A stretch of DNA of 64,000 bases from NCBI RefSeq assembly GCF_945859685.1, contig NC_079149.1, positions 27,811,118 through 27,875,117 on the forward strand, in the 5' to 3' direction. The translations under genes and the position numbers were made by a program. Below, one piece after another: positions 34,581 through 48,379 of this stretch. The notes below the pieces were generated by a model that saw only the letters and a list, made by a program, of their open reading frames with translations, ran no database searches and was not told where the DNA came from. The stretch's first letter is position 1; every line of letters starts with the position of its first letter. The DNA comes from Eupeodes corollae (taxonomy: Eukaryota; Arthropoda; Insecta; Diptera; Syrphidae).

Positions 34581-37500
34581 TACTTCCGATTCACTTAGTG
34601 ATAGAATCACCAAAATAAACAAAAAATTTGTCAGCATGTAAAAATGTTGCAACTTATCACATCTTTTTGTCATATGTTAATTAGTAGTTTGGGCGTTATG
34701 ATATTTTAAAATTATTTTAGGCAATATATCATTGATTTTGGCATTTGTGAAATTTTCTTCTAAAAATGTTTTCTGGCGATAAAGACGTTTTTGGGCATAC
34801 ATTTTTATTATTTTTTGTTATTTTATTTCACAATAAGTACGAACGCTTTTTTTATTTAGAGTGTTAGAAACCAAAATAGTTTTGACTAAAGTTTCGGTTA
34901 TATTGCCCAAATCGTACAAAAACAAAATGATAATAAAGTTGTTTTGGGCACCATGAACATTTTTAATTTGGGTGATATGGTTTTGGGCAAAAAATCCTAA
35001 CTCCAAAATAATGACTATATCTACAAAAATGGGCTCAACGTTTAGCTTAATTTCATAAAATCTGGTCTTTAGATACAAATGTATAGAAAACAAAAACTAT
35101 ATATGTACGTACATACGTATGTATGTATATATATGTACAAAAGTAAAACATTTATATCCTTTTTTTGATTACAGTTCCTTCTGTACCAAGATCAACAACT
35201 AATAATTTATTTCTCATCTCATATCCTTTATGTTTCCTTGTTATTCCAAAGAGAGTCCTTCTTAAAATAACAGCATATGTATGACAATTCGAAAATAAGA
35301 ATAATAAATAAATATAATATTGCTCTACCGAAAAACGAAGTAAAAGTACATAGGTACAATATTTTCGGCTTCTTTTCGCACGGACGATTTTTCTCTTTCT
35401 TATAGCCATTTTTTTTGTATATTGCTTAGTGTGTTAAAATTTTGTTTATATATTTTTCTTTGGCTGAATCCTGTTTCTGTTTTTTCGCTGCCAAGCATAT
35501 GTTTTTGGCGTTTTTTTTTTGTGTGTTGAAATCTACAGGATATTATAATTGAATGTTTAGTTTACAAAAATAAGTATAGTTATAGGTAAAGTGTCTCCTT
35601 TACGCTTGCTTACGGTGTATTTTAATATTTCATCCTTGATGTCTAAAAATGTGTTAATAAATATGTTTCACCCTTTTGGGAAATAAAACGTGGGTGCGAA
35701 AATAAAAACATACCCCTACGATATGGTGACATATTTTATCCTTATACATTTCTTGAGTACTCACAATTCTATCTTGTAAGAAAAACAACGAACTGAAAAC
35801 CATAAAAAGACATTTTCAGAAGACCAAAAACTACACCAAAATTAAAAGCTCTTTTTCTGTGGCATTATGATGGGTGTCTTACTTACTTTTGGGCATACAA
35901 ATAAAGTCTTAAAGCTGTTTTGTGTAGTTAAGACTTTGATTCATGAGTCTAGGATATTGCCTTGAAGAAAAGAGTGTCCTAATTTAATGACAAACAATCA
36001 ATGGCATCATAGTTGCTCTATAGAATGTCAGGGATGTTTGAACTTAGAGCAGAGTTTATATATATAATATGGATCACTAAAAATCGGTCAGTCAAAATTT
36101 GTTAAGCTTTTTCGTTTGATTTTTTTCTTTTTATTCAATATTAGGAAATTTTTACCTCAACATTTTAAAAAATATAAATTTTTTCATCATCATTAGTTTT
36201 TAGCACATGCCAATTCCCATTGTATGCATCAGAAACCCCATATTCCCGACTGTTTAGTCCTTGTGCCGCCACACGAACTGTATTACATAAACTTGACATT
36301 GGAACACTTATTTCCAACACGGATAGTTCCCCGCACAATAAAAACACCCACATTGTCGGAACTGAACTGAACATGTCACGTCATTTCTTGTGTCTGATGA
36401 TGAGAAGCTACAAAGCTTCTGATGTAGGTATTCTTATACATTCATAGCTACCTACATAAGTTTACGTCTCCTTTAAGCCCTAGTTTATATGGTGTTTTGG
36501 TTTTGATGAGCATCAAGACACCAAGACTATCCACATAAATTCTTCTAACCAAAAATGCAACATTCAAAATTCAAAACACCCAGCGACAGCTTACGTATAC
36601 AAAAATATAGTTCCTGGGTGTTGTTGTCGTCGTCGTTGGTAAAGTTGGTTAAGTTGGTAGTTGGTATAGTCATTGTCGTGGTCGGACTTGACGTGCACTT
36701 TTGTGTAGTTTTACGATTTCCTTAACAACATACCTTGCCCTGATGTGAGATATGCGCCTTTGCCTCTTGCTCAATTTACACACATTTTGCATCCGAAAAG
36801 CAGATCCTTGGAATGAACTAGAGGATTGAATATGTTTTCCATTATCTTCTATTTCTTGTGATGGAATTGGAAATGTGTTCAAAAAGTTTTTCTTCCTCAG
36901 CTTTATATGCTAACCAGCCTGTTCGTTCACTGCACCGCTGCGCTAGCGGGTGCTGCACTGTTCGGATGGATCAAAAGTGAGGAACGAACCTCCTTGTTTG
37001 GGGTGTGTGTGTGTTGTGTGTAGAGTAGAGTTATTTTTTCATGTCCTTCGATGCAAGAAACAACCAGAAACAGGACTTTCATTTGCATATACGAATGCAC
37101 TGTTTGTCCCAGAGCCTTCGCCCTTGTCCTGATGAAGCATGGCAGGCCAAAGCAGACAGCAAGTTCATTCACATAACATGGCCTTTGGGTTCATATTCAA
37201 AGAAGGACATCGCAGCTAATGTCTGCTTCAATACGAGGTCTGTGTGTATGTTTATGGTTAAAAATCCTTGACATGCATTACAATGTCAGCAGGAAGTGCT
37301 GATGGTTATGTGTTACGTTTTGTTTTGTTAAACTCTCTTCGTCGTAGTTGTAGAGTCGTTGTCGCCATCGTTCCCATCGTCATCGTTGTCCTAAGAACGA
37401 ACTTGTGGTCTTCTCGGTAGATATTTCTTTTTTGTCCTGGGATTTTGTTAGGTAATCCATTCAACTTGACAAACGGACGTGATGTGTTGCTGACGATGAT

Positions 37501-39414
37501 GATAGCCATGAAAGTGGGTGAGACAGTACAGTACAGTACAGGGGCATAGGTCATGTGTAGCGTGTGTGTTGTGTGTGTTGGCAGGAGTCAGGTGGCAAGA
37601 GTGTGCATTGCAATTTTTGTTCTGTATTCCATTTTGCAATTACCCCTGGGTATGCACTGAGTTTTCGATTGTATTCCTGTCCTTTTTTCCTTGTCTTCTT
37701 CCTTTTTTTGTTTGTTTCTGTTTTGCCGGCTGACTGGTTAGAGTGATGGGTTGTACAGGGATAGCCGTTTTATGTGGTTGGCCATGATGTCCTTTATACG
37801 TACGTATTGCGTAATTATATGGGCTTGTGAATACTGTGTCCCAAAAGTCATTCGTTTTATCCTAAGGAATTTTCGGAATGTATTTTGTGCGTAATCTATC
37901 TTGTGGGATTGAATGTAGCGACGCAATGGAATTTTGCTTTTGTTTTGTGTGAAATAATGCAACGAGTTTTGAGGTGTATCTATGTATAGGAACAACCAAT
38001 TCGTATAAGGACCTAAGGGAGAGTGATGTAGTCCGATGAGAGACATGCAAATGTAGAAAGATTCATGTGTAGCTAAAGGTATGCGTATAATAAAAGATAA
38101 GAGTAGTTATGTGATGTCTGTCTATGAATGCGTCGCTATTGTCACAAAACAAAAACATTGCAACTGCACTTTGTTTTCCTATGCGTATGTATAAGGACAC
38201 AAAATCGCCGCTCTGGGATGATTGATAAATCTTCAGTGTATGCATTGTGTTGGAAAACAATTAGGTCTACAGGGGGTGTATTTTCTGTTTGTGGTATTTA
38301 AGGATTGTATTTTATATATCCATTCATGTATTCATATACAAATTCATGCACCTCCTTGTACCTTTATATCTAACTACCCCATGCACAAACATACCAAAAA
38401 AGGAAACATTATAGTATTTTATGTTTTGTAAAACGGAATCGAAATGATAATTGAAATGTGTTTTTGAAATTTAAGGGGGTGAGTGATATTTTGACATTTA
38501 GATTTCTTGTCTGAAAGATGCATTTTGGACAACATTCTTTTGAAAACCTGAATGAAAACAAACAATAGAAGATGCCTAGGGCTTTGTTGATTACAATCAG
38601 ACTTAGGTACATATAAAATTCAAAATAAGGGTAGACGAAAAGATAGTCCTTCATTGTAATTCTTTGTAAAGCTTTGACTTGCAGTGTTTATTCTTAGTTT
38701 ATTTACAATAAAAGTATGTGATGTACACTCAGGCGTATACGTAATATTTTGCTTTTTCTTTAACTTTAAAAATAATGAAAAGGCACAAATTCTGAGGATG
38801 CAGTGTCATCCAATTATTTTTCTTTATTATTTTACTTCAAATTCAATGTTATTGTTATCAGCATTACTATTTTCGAAGTGAAAATTTTGTTATTTATCGA
38901 TGAAAGTGTCTAGAAACTATTTTTTTTTTGTTGATAAATAAATAAATTTGGATCAACTTCAATTAAGTATAATTTTTGTACTAAACAAAAATTCAATGGA
39001 CAGTTTTCTTTTTATAAATCTAAGACTCTAATTAAGGGCTTATTATTTTACTATTAAATGGAATCTATTGGACTTATAAGATTAATTTTACAGATGTCAT
39101 CTGAATTTTGCTAAAAGTTTACGTAGCCATTCCTTGATTTTAAGTGTGGCAAAATTTTAAGGGATAGTAAAAAAATAAAAACGTTTAGAATTGGGTAAAT
39201 CATCTTTTAAGCTTAGTTAATTGCTAATAATTGCTTTAATTTTGCTTAATAGTTTAAAGTTGTGCACCACTGAGTTAAAACTGTTTTGAACTTTTATTAA
39301 AGTTAAAAACCTACACCCAAAAAATAGAAAGGAATGATATTGAAGATATTTCTGTGCTCAAAAGATAAAGGCTCTTATGTAGACTTTAGTGGTTTTAGCT
39401 GTTTATTAACTTCT
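34581..39414. other. non-coding DNA, probably single-copy intron
   Basis: No gene supported. The part from 36160 to 38300 is less AT-rich and more mixed than its surroundings. Simple repeats occur near 35103-35140 (TACG/TATG-type), 36617-36660 (GTTGTCGTCGTCG and GGTT-rich) and 37522-37540 (ACAGT units). Open frames at 36165-36447 on both strands have no known motif or splice context. Confidence 0.45.
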
Positions 39415-41590
39415 TATATGAAATTATTGTAATAGGTATGATTAGTCAAATTGAACATTTTGACATTTATTGACGTTTCAAGGTCCCTAGAGTCAAAATA
39501 TTTAGAAAGATATCTGTGAGGGCGTGTGTACGTACGTTCGCGACGTTTTTTCGTCGTCCTTAGCTCAAGAACCAGAAGAGATATCGACTTAAAATAAATG
39601 TTGTTATATCGAAAAGTAGAAAGATGCAAAAAGGGCTCTCAAGAAAAATACATGGGTGGTTTTTTTTTTACCATAGCAGTTTAAAAAAAAATGTGAACAT
39701 GTTTGTTAACCCTAAATATCTCACGGATGAAAAACGCTAGAGACTTTTATTAAATTTTATTTGATATATTGTAACGTAATAATAAAAAAGTATATTTTTG
39801 AAAAAGTTACAATGAACAGTTCATGAACAACTGAAAAAAAATTGTTCACCTCGAAATTTTGACGAATTCAAAATGTGCAACGAAAAATAACGTTTTTAAC
39901 ATCTGGTCAAATTTTGAGACAAATCGAATTCACGGTTTTTTTAATAAAACAATAGAAACCTAAAAAAACATTACTCAAAGTTGGTAAAAATTGAATTTCG
40001 ACTCAAAAATCTTTTCAAAAATTTGAGATTATTTCTTCCAGCTAATTTTTTTTTATAAAAAATATTGTTTTCAGGCAGAAAGATGCAGAAAGGGCTCTCA
40101 AGAAAATTGCGTGGGTGGTTTTTTTATCATAGCAGTTTGAAAAAATGGTGAAAATTTTGGTAAACCCTAAATATCTTACGAACCAAAAACGCTAGAGACT
40201 TGAATTAAATTTTAAATAATATATTGTAACGTGACACAAAACAGGTATATTTTTTGAAAAAAATCAATATAACGGTTTTTTTTATAAATCAATAAAAGTG
40301 AAAAAAAAAATTTGTCACCTCCAAAATTTTACGACCGAAATATGATTTCATCTCTAAAACAATTTTGTGCAACGAAGAATAATGTTTTTGATATCTGATA
40401 AAATTTTTAGCAAAATCTTATTTACAGTTTTTTTTACAAAAAATAAAAACCTAAAAAAAATGTATAAAAGTTGGTAAAAATTGATTTTCGACTCAAATAT
40501 CTTTTCAAAATTTTGAGATATTGGCTTTAATTTACTTTTATCTTTCAAAACATCTTGTTGTCAACATTCAGTTAAAGTTTGAAAAAAATCGATTTGACAG
40601 TTTTTATACAAAAAATTAAAAACCGAAAAAAATATTAACAAAAGTTCGTAAAAAATGATTTTCGACTCAAATATCTCTTAAAAACTTTGAGATAATAGGT
40701 TCTTACTAATTTTTTCTTATAAGAAATATTGTTTTCAACATAAGGATAAATTTTGAGAAAAATCGAATCAACAGATTTTTTACAAAAATAAAAACCTGAA
40801 AAAAAATGTATAAAAGTTGGTAAAAATTGATTTTCGACTCAAATATCTCTTCAATAATTTTAAATATTGGCTTCAAACTAATTTTATCTTGTAAGAAATA
40901 TTGTTTTCAACAGTTGGTAAAATTTTTAAAAAATTCGAATTGATAGTTTTCTTACAAAAAATAAACTCTAAAAAAAAAACAATACTAAAATTTGGACAAA
41001 ATTTACTTTCGACTCAAATAGCTTTTCAAAAATTAAAAATATTGGCTTCAAACTTATTTATTTTACAGAAAATATTGTTTTCGATATTCAGTAAATTTTA
41101 TATAAAAATCCATCAGTCCGTTTTTTCATAAAAAATAAAATCTACAAAAAATAATACGCAAATTTGGTAAAAATTGATACGAGTACATATAGACAAACTT
41201 TTAAGCAAGACAAATCGACAGACGGGATGGGAAATTGTCAGTGTAGGTCGCATCCCAGCCTCTTTTTAAAAATTTAAGATTATGGCTTCCAACTAATTGT
41301 TACTTATAAAAAATGTTGTTTTCAATATTTGGAAAAATTTTGAAAAAAATCTAAGTGACAGTTTTTTTTTTACAAAAAATAAAATCCTTAACAAAAAAAT
41401 TAATTAATGTTGGTAACAATTGATTTTCGACTCAAATATCTTTTCAAAAATTGGAGATATTGGCTTTAAACTACTTTTATCTTTTGAAAAATATTAGATT
41501 CAATATTCAGTAATATTTTGAGAAAAATAGAAATGACAGTTTTCTTACAAAAAATTTAAAACCAACAAAAAATTAACAAAGGTCTTCGCG
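39415..41590 (+). repeat. interspersed element Rep-A, copy 2, long and rearranged
   Basis: Head at 39430-39800 (GACGTTTCAAGGTCCCTAGA, GCTCAAGAACCAGAAGAGATAT, GTGGTTTTTTTTTTACCATAGCAG). A second partial head starts at about 40074 (GCAGAAAGATGCAGAAAGGG). Tandem units carry TTCGACTC at 40487, 40661, 40833 and 41008 (steps of 174, 172 and 175 bases), with outliers at 39997 and 41426. The tail block (GACGGGATGGGAAATTGTCAG, TCGCATCCCAGCC) lies at 41220-41265, inside the array rather than at its end. No ORF. Probably two or more Rep-A copies merged. Confidence 0.7.
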
Positions 41591-41761
41591 TTCAAGGCCC
41601 GCGATAGAGCTATGCAATAGCTTAAAAATAAAAGTAAGACCTCTTTTAAAATAGCTTAAGTTTGATTCGTAGGTTTTCGAAAGCTTAAACAACTTAAGAA
41701 GATAATATGTCTTATGTTTTACTTAATTTAATAAAAAATATGTAATGCATATATCAGCAGA

Positions 41762-41774
41762 ATTAGGATACTTA
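41762..41774 (+). repeat. target-site duplication, left copy (RTE fragment D)
   Basis: ATTAGGATACTTA, identical to 43338-43350. Confidence 0.85.
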
Positions 41775-43337
41775 CTTACTAACTTACTTAAGGTGGCGCT
41801 ATAGTCCTGTGTGAACTAGGGCCTCATCCAACAAACTTCTCCATCTATGTAGCTCGGTCCCTAGCTAGATGTCTCCAGGTTCGCGCTCCAAGTTGGGTGA
41901 GGTGCGCAACACCTGATCAGCGGTCTTCCTCTACTGCGCTGTCCTGTGGGTGTGGATTCGAAGACTTTCCGGACCGGAGCATTGGTTTCCATGCGTTCTA
42001 CGTGACCCAGCCATCTAAGTCGTTGGACTTTTACCCTTCTGGCTAAGTCTACGTTGCTGTACAGCCCGTACAGCTCGTCGTTCCATCTTCTCCTCCACTC
42101 CCCTTCGATGCATACGGGACCGTAGATCACACGAAGAACTTTTCTCCCGAAGCGACCCAAGGTGCTTTCATCGGCTGTTGTCATAGTCCATGCTTCTGCA
42201 CCGTATAGCAGGACGTCGATGATAAGGGTCTTATATAGCAACACTTTGGTCCCTCGAGAGAGGACCTTACCACTCAATTGCTTTCTTAGTCCAAAGAAAC
42301 AGCGGTTAGCAAGAGTTATTCTGCATTTGATCTCAGCGCTGGTGTTGTTTTCTGCGTTTACAGCGGAGCCTAGGTAGACGAAGTCCTTGACTACCTCAAA
42401 GTTACGTCTGTCGATGGTGACGTTTTGACCAAGACTTCGGTGTTCTATGTCCTTTCTAGACGATAGCATGTACTTTGTTTTGCTCTAATTAACCGTTAAA
42501 CCCATTTTTGCCGCCTCTGCCTCAATACTCACAAAAGCCCCATTGACATCAAGCTGAGTTCTTCCGATTATATCAATGTCATCAGCATATGCCAGTAATT
42601 GGACAGACTTTTGAAAGATAGTGCCTCTAGTGTTGACGTGTCAGCTCTTCACTATTCTTTAAAGGACGACGTAAAATAAATCACATCACCTTGTCTAAAA
42701 CCTTTTTTGACAACAAAAGGTTCTGTAAAGTTGTTTCCAACCTTTATGGAGCAGCGTGAATTTTTCATGGTCTTCCTGCAAAAACGGACGGGTTTGGCAG
42801 GGTTGCCAAAACTAGACATGGCTCTATAAAGCTCGTCCCTGTTTATGCTGTCATATGCGGCCTTGAAATCGATGAAAAGATCGTGGGTGTCTATTTGGTG
42901 TTCTTGGGTTTTTTCCAGGATCTGCCGTAATGTGAATATTTGATCAACTGTGGACTTTCCTGATTTAAAACCACACTGATAAGGACCTATCAGTTTGTTG
43001 ACGATGGGCTTTAGACGTTCACATTTTAAGGCAGAGAAGATTTTATAGGCGATGTTAAGTAGACTGATTCTTCTATAGTTGGTGCAGTTTAGAGGGTCTC
43101 CTTTTTCAGGATTAGGAAAACAATACTGAGGTTCCATTCATCGGACATGCTTTCTTCCGACCATATTTTACAGATAAGTTGGTGCAAGCTCCTAACAAAC
43201 TTATCTCCAGCTGCTTTAAAGAGCTCGGCATTCAAGCTATCTGCTCCAGCGGCTTTATTAGACTTCAGCTTAGATATGGCAATCTTTACTTCGTCTTAGT
43301 CGGGAGGACGCGATTGTTGGCGTTCGTCGCCTTTGAG
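41775..43337 (-). mobile_element. RTE-like LINE fragment D with target-site duplication
   Basis: The best-preserved RTE copy. The minus strand reads, right to left: a linker; RT fingers at 43137-42960 (GDPLNCTNYRRISLLNIAYKIF, YQCGFKSGKSTVDQ); motif A (HDLFIDFKAAYDSINRDEL); VVKKGFRQGDV near 42710; then after a short gap KYMLSSRKDIEH and the clean 42469-41861 frame (KDFVYLGSAVNAENN, LLYGAEAWTMTTADEST, RLRWLGHVERM, GQRSRGRP). Its 3' end has CTTACTTACTAACTTACTTA (41771-41790). The 13-base sequence ATTAGGATACTTA flanks it at 41762-41774 and 43338-43350. It is 5'-truncated before the endonuclease. Confidence 0.88.
41861..42469 (-). pseudogene. C-terminal part of RTE-like reverse transcriptase
   Basis: 202 codons without a stop, covering the RT thumb and the C-terminal domain. 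Motifs: NFEVVKDFVYLGSA, LANRCFFGLRKQLSGKVLSR, LLYGAEAWTMTT, RRRWNDELYGLY and RLRWLGHVERM. The reading then enters GQRSRGRPLIRC and ends in a shifted frame before the usual C-terminus. The first methionine is internal, because the reading continues upstream into the YADD region, where frames break near 42480-42700. Close relatives occur at 8105-8725 and 55382-55657. Confidence 0.8.
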
Positions 43338-43350
43338 ATTAGGATACTTA
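43338..43350 (+). repeat. target-site duplication, right copy (RTE fragment D)
   Basis: ATTAGGATACTTA, identical to 41762-41774; marks the truncated 5' end of the element. Confidence 0.85.
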
Positions 43351-46300
43351 GTAAATGAAAAACTGTAGAAGTTGTTTTGAAAAGACCTTTTTTATAAAAA
43401 AAAAACACATTAATTAATGTTCATAAATAATGCTTCACTTATCAAAATTCAGTTTTACTATTTATATAATCGTGTACACATATAAACGAAAAATTACTCA
43501 AAACTGTACCTTATTTTTTTTAAAACAAAGTGTTAAAAACCAACTTTAAAAAAATATAAAAATAGACTTTAAAGCTTTTACCTTTTGAACACAGTTTGAT
43601 CTTGAAAATGAAAGAGATTCGTAATTGGTAAAAAAAATTACGATCCTCTTGAACGTTAAACAATAAAAACCTAACAAAAATATGGTTTTTTGTCTCAAAC
43701 ATTGAACACCAGTCATTTGTTTATAAGATTTGAGAAATGTCCTTTTTACAAATTTAAAGCTCCCCATGTTCCTCTTACTTTTCACATTGTTTTTCAAAAA
43801 TTGAATCTTAAAGTGCAAACGGGTTGAAATGTTAACCCAAGTGTTAAACATACTACAGAAAAAAGAAAACCCATTCATTCTCTCAAAAAATCCAGTTTTT
43901 CACTTAACAAAAAGCGAGAACCAGAAGCCTGCGTTTGACCTCTCTTGTGGTGTTTGTTGTGTTTTTTTTTTGTATACATCCAAATTAAGGAAAAATTAAT
44001 TTACTGAGTTTGTTTATGCAGAAGCACATTGAGTTGGGTTAAGCTGAACACATATATTTTTGTTTTACCAACAATCAGTGCTTGAAATCCCATGTCCTTT
44101 TGAACAAACACTCTCTCTCTCACTATCTCTTGGCTTAATCCTTTGGCAGCTTCAAATGATTACATTTGCAAACTGGATTTACCAATCATACATAAAGGAC
44201 GTTGCCCATCACATACACACAAAATACAACCATCTACGAAAAAATATCCTTTTTTTCACCCCCAAACAACTGTTTTCAATTAACGGTTTTTCTATCAGCA
44301 CAAAACAATCCACTAAATCCTGCAAAAGCAACAAGAAGGAAATTTTATACATATAAACAAAAAAGAAAACTCGGCAAAAACAAAATCACAAACCCAAATC
44401 CACAATCTAATTTGCATTCGCAAATCGTTTCGCTGTTAAACAAAGAGCACGTTTCATACATCCGCCGGCCGCCAACTCACATCCAATTTGAGCAAAACAA
44501 GAAGCTTCCGTAAAATACTTTTTCATTAGACAAAAACACACACGCAAAAAAAAAAAAAGGATATCAAGAGGAGTCACAAATATATTTACGAATGTACGCT
44601 AATGACATCGAAGAACAAACCAAACCCAACAACTCGAATGTCCTGTCCAGTGTATCGTGTTTCAATTCCTAAAGTACTTTACAGTCACACACACGCAGAC
44701 AAAAAAAACGTCACAAAATAAAGTTTTATATTTTGAGTTTGTAATTGTACGCCCGCCTAAAAAGACATTCCTGTGATGTCCTTTTTCTTTGAGAGAATTC
44801 CTCTTCCCTTCACAATATAGAGAATGTCAGGACTACTTTTTTCTTGTTTACCCGTTCGCATCAGGACTGTTGTAACAACACAAATACCCCGATCCATCAC
44901 ACACAGTGAATAGGAAAATAGATTTTGTAAATAAAACATCCATTAGACGAATGCCAATAAAGGCAACTCCTTCTTCCTGCCGCGGCAAGCAATGGTGGAT
45001 AGAACCATCATCAGCGAGGACACAATGATGGGCAGTTATAGAATAGGGATATAGAAAGGACAACAACGACGATAACGACTTGGAACGACGACAAAATGCC
45101 CCTGAAAAGTTGAATACAATCCCTTAGCACAGTATAACGGTCATCATATACACTAAATGAGGATTGAAATGACGAAAAAATATTGGCAAATATTTATTTC
45201 TTCTAACACAATGTCTACAGAAAGTTGTATAGTGGGGTTAGAGGTACCTCTGGACGTTTAGGTTTAGCGTGGCTCTTTTGACAAAGCACATACAAGAAGT
45301 TCACCCATCGATATCTCTGTGTGTATGTATTGTCATCAAATGTCCTCGGCGACATTGTGATTGTGATTGCTCCTTTCGAATGTGTAATAAATATGATTGG
45401 CAAGAAAAAGTCGACATCGTCGGGTCGGGTCAGGTTGAGTCTGCCTTTTCTTTTAGGTATAAACACGAATACAAGAAAAAAATTGTATGGTTCTATTTTG
45501 TATCGTTTCCGGTAATTCAAATTGAGCAAAAAATAAAGGACATTCATCAGTGCCATTGAAGAACTAACATAAAAGGATAACAAGGATAACAATTTAGTAA
45601 AAGTCAATAAAAATGAAATGATAGACGATAATAACTTAACCGCACGCAAAGGAGTCATGTCAATAAATGCTTATGTGTATTCTAATCCGTCTTTTCATGG
45701 CTAAAACCAAAGACAACAGGATATGGTTAAAAGAAAATTACATCAGGAATAGTTAGAAATTATAAGATCGTATAAAAGGTTATCCAATATTTACACACTT
45801 ACAAAAAAATCCTACTAAGTGTGATTAACGTTAATTTTGATGGGCGGGGGAGTTATCAAAATGATAGAGAAAAGGTCCTGATACTTAATTTTTTGACGAC
45901 ATTTTATCTTCAACAGGAAATCACTTATGACTTGATAGAAGTAGTTTAGTCTTATTTATAAACTTAAGCGAAGTAAGAAAGATTGGAAAAAGTCATAAAT
46001 AAAACAAAATGTAGGCGTGGCAGTTCTGTTCTATTTAAGGTTCAACCAAATTCTTTTGAAAACAAAATTAAAATTTGTGTGCATTTTAGTAAATTATGAA
46101 ATATAAATCAGATTTGAAGAAAAGTAGTCGTAGTAGTTGATTGGTATTCAACAAAATAAATACTTTTGAAGAGGTTTCATTTTGATATTTCAAAAACGAG
46201 TATTTTTTGATTGGCACAAATTTATGAATATTTCGTTATAAATATGAAAATATGCCATTAACAAAAAACGTTATCAGCTTAATAGCCATCACAGCTACGA

Positions 46301-47420
46301 CGGTTGCTCCACCATATCCTTGTGCATGAAATTTTCTAGGACCAATACTTGCATTTGCGGCTGCAATTCTTTGATTACTTTACGAATTCCAACTTAAAGA
46401 TCTTGAATCCATTCTAGAAATTGGTATAGACAAGATCTTTGGTTCTAAGAAAAAAAATAAGCTTAAAATGTCATTTCCTCTTCTAGAAATACCATGGTCA
46501 GGAAACTTTTCTTGTAAAACTGTGAAAAGGAACTGCAAAATTTTCACCATTATTGTTGTGGATCTATTTAATTTATTGCACTGTATCGTTTTATTTCTAG
46601 TAATGGTGTAGTTTATATTTTCCAAATTCAAAAATATGAAAGCTTTAAAGTGACAGCTGCCTAAACTGAGGACTATTCAAAATGAAGCCTCTTGTTGAAA
46701 AAGCTAATAAAACAAAAAATAAACTTGGAATAGTCTATGATATTATGACACATTCTTCTTTTTTTTATGAAAGTGCAATTTTAATTTAGTAAAAAAATGT
46801 ATTGATTTATTTTAAAAACCAATACATAACCCTAAGACTACAGTCATTTTGGAAGTAAAAATCAATTGAACAAATTGTATGATGGTCAAGGACTCGCTCT
46901 TCAAAATCTCTGATTGAAATAGAATCCGGTGTTGGTTTTTCCTGTATTGTATTCTTTTTTTTTGACATCCTTTTTCTGTCTATCTCTCCTCCCCATCGAA
47001 CAACCCCTCTTTCCACCCTCACCAAGTAGGTCCTTCCTTGGTTTCTGATTTTTGTTCCTGTTGTATTTGTTCCTTTTTTTAAAGTACCTAAACCTAATAT
47101 TAAATTCTATTCTTGTCTCTCTGTTTTGTATCCTGATATGGCATTTGAAATGTTTTAAGTTGGGTTTCGAATTTCTTTTGTTTTGACAGGAACAGGAAAT
47201 GAACAACGAAAGTTTATTTAAAATTAGATTCCCGATATTTTTCTGTTGTTGTTCTTTTTCTTCTACATATAGTATATTGTGAGAGAAAGAAATAGAGATA
47301 TGGAATTGTGTTAGTGAAAAAGGATGTGAGTTTGTTGTTATTCTATTTTCCTTTCAACTTTATTTTTTTTTTGTCATCTTGATGATTGTTGTAGTCGAAG
47401 AGGAAGAGAAGGACCAACAA
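43351..47420. other. non-coding DNA, probably single-copy intron
   Basis: No gene supported. A CTCTCTCTCTCACTATCTCT tract lies near 44110. A/T-rich and mixed sequence; several short open frames on both strands near 44060-45660 carry no motif. Confidence 0.45.
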
Positions 47421-47463
47421 AAATAAAATAAAATAAAATAAAATAAAATAAAATAAAATAAAA
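47421..47463. repeat. AAAAT pentanucleotide microsatellite
   Basis: About eight uninterrupted AAAAT units. Confidence 0.95.
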
Positions 47464-48165
47464 GAACATCATATACAACAATACAAAATAAAAGCGGATG
47501 TGAAAATCAGAAAAGTTTATATCTCCCCCCATACTCTCAATCTCAATGGCAAGTTGATTGGCATTTGAGATTGGACATTCGAGGAATGATGTTGAGGGAT
47601 TTGTTGTTATATTTTGTTTGTGTTTTGTTTCATGTCGCCGCAAAATAAATTTCAATTTTTTAAGGCTAAAAAGTTTTTTTTTGTGTTTGAAATTAAATTA
47701 CGTCTGGACCAATTTAAAGCTTAAAAAAGTCTTGAATTTCATAGACTATTTGAAAATATTAAAATTAAACATCTTCTTGATACATATAAATTACGTGTCA
47801 CAATGTTTGTCCGCACTGTACTGGTAAACTGCTTAACCGATTTTAATCAAATTTCTACACCGTGTCCAATTTGATCCATTTTGAAGGAAAGAATAGCTTA
47901 CATTTTAATTTATGATCGCAATATTATTTTACTGTCATTTTTTGTCTATTATTTGACAGTTACCTGTTAGCTCCAAACGAATGGCAACATATGTCGGCTA
48001 GATTGAGTAAGTATTCAATAGATGGCGCTGTATCAAACTTAAAAGTAATTCATGTAAGCTGCAATTTAATAACATAACCAACACATGTTGCTGAGACTGA
48101 AGTATAAATTAAATTCATATTATATTGAGCATAATGTAACCAAACCCGCAACGTGTCAAACTGCC
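47464..48165. other. non-coding DNA, possible unidentified repeat end
   Basis: The stretch at 47800-47880 (GCTTAACCGATTTTAATCAAATTTCTACA) resembles phrases common in dipteran interspersed repeats. No ORF and no defined boundary. Confidence 0.35.
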
Positions 48166-48169
48166 AGAA

Positions 48170-48378
48170 AATGTCCGTCCGAGAATTCTTCTTTAACGGT
48201 CTAAACGATGTAAATCATACCGGTATAATCAGCCTCTCACGTTTCATAAGGGACTCAAGCTGGTTCCATTGAGCTTAGGAGGAAGTCTCAAGATTCATAT
48301 GGTATCACAATGGGCCATTAAACTGGCCTAAGTGTGTCCGTTTCCATCTTGGACAGCCACTTTAACCTAACGTAAACA
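48170..48378 (+). mobile_element. LOA/I-like LINE 3' end
   Basis: The short C-terminal reading FFFNGLNDVNH...RFIRDSSWFH is followed by a 3' UTR with ATGGTATCAC, GGCCTAAGTGTG and CAGCCACTTTAACCTAACG. The UTR matches, in inverted orientation, the 3' UTR of the LOA-like element at 49922-52254 (GGTCTAAGTGTG, CAGCCACTTTAACCTAACC). 5'-truncated. Confidence 0.65.
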
Positions 48379-48379
48379 T

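Noticed and set aside
36165..36447. Overlapping open frames of about 70 codons on both strands in a less AT-rich region
   Set aside because: No domain motif, no codon bias that I can see, and no matching splice sites.
39990..41430. Regularly spaced repeats that could suggest a CRISPR array
   Set aside because: Units are about 173 bases long, imperfect and AT-rich in an insect genome. They are internal units of Rep-A, not short repeats with unique spacers.
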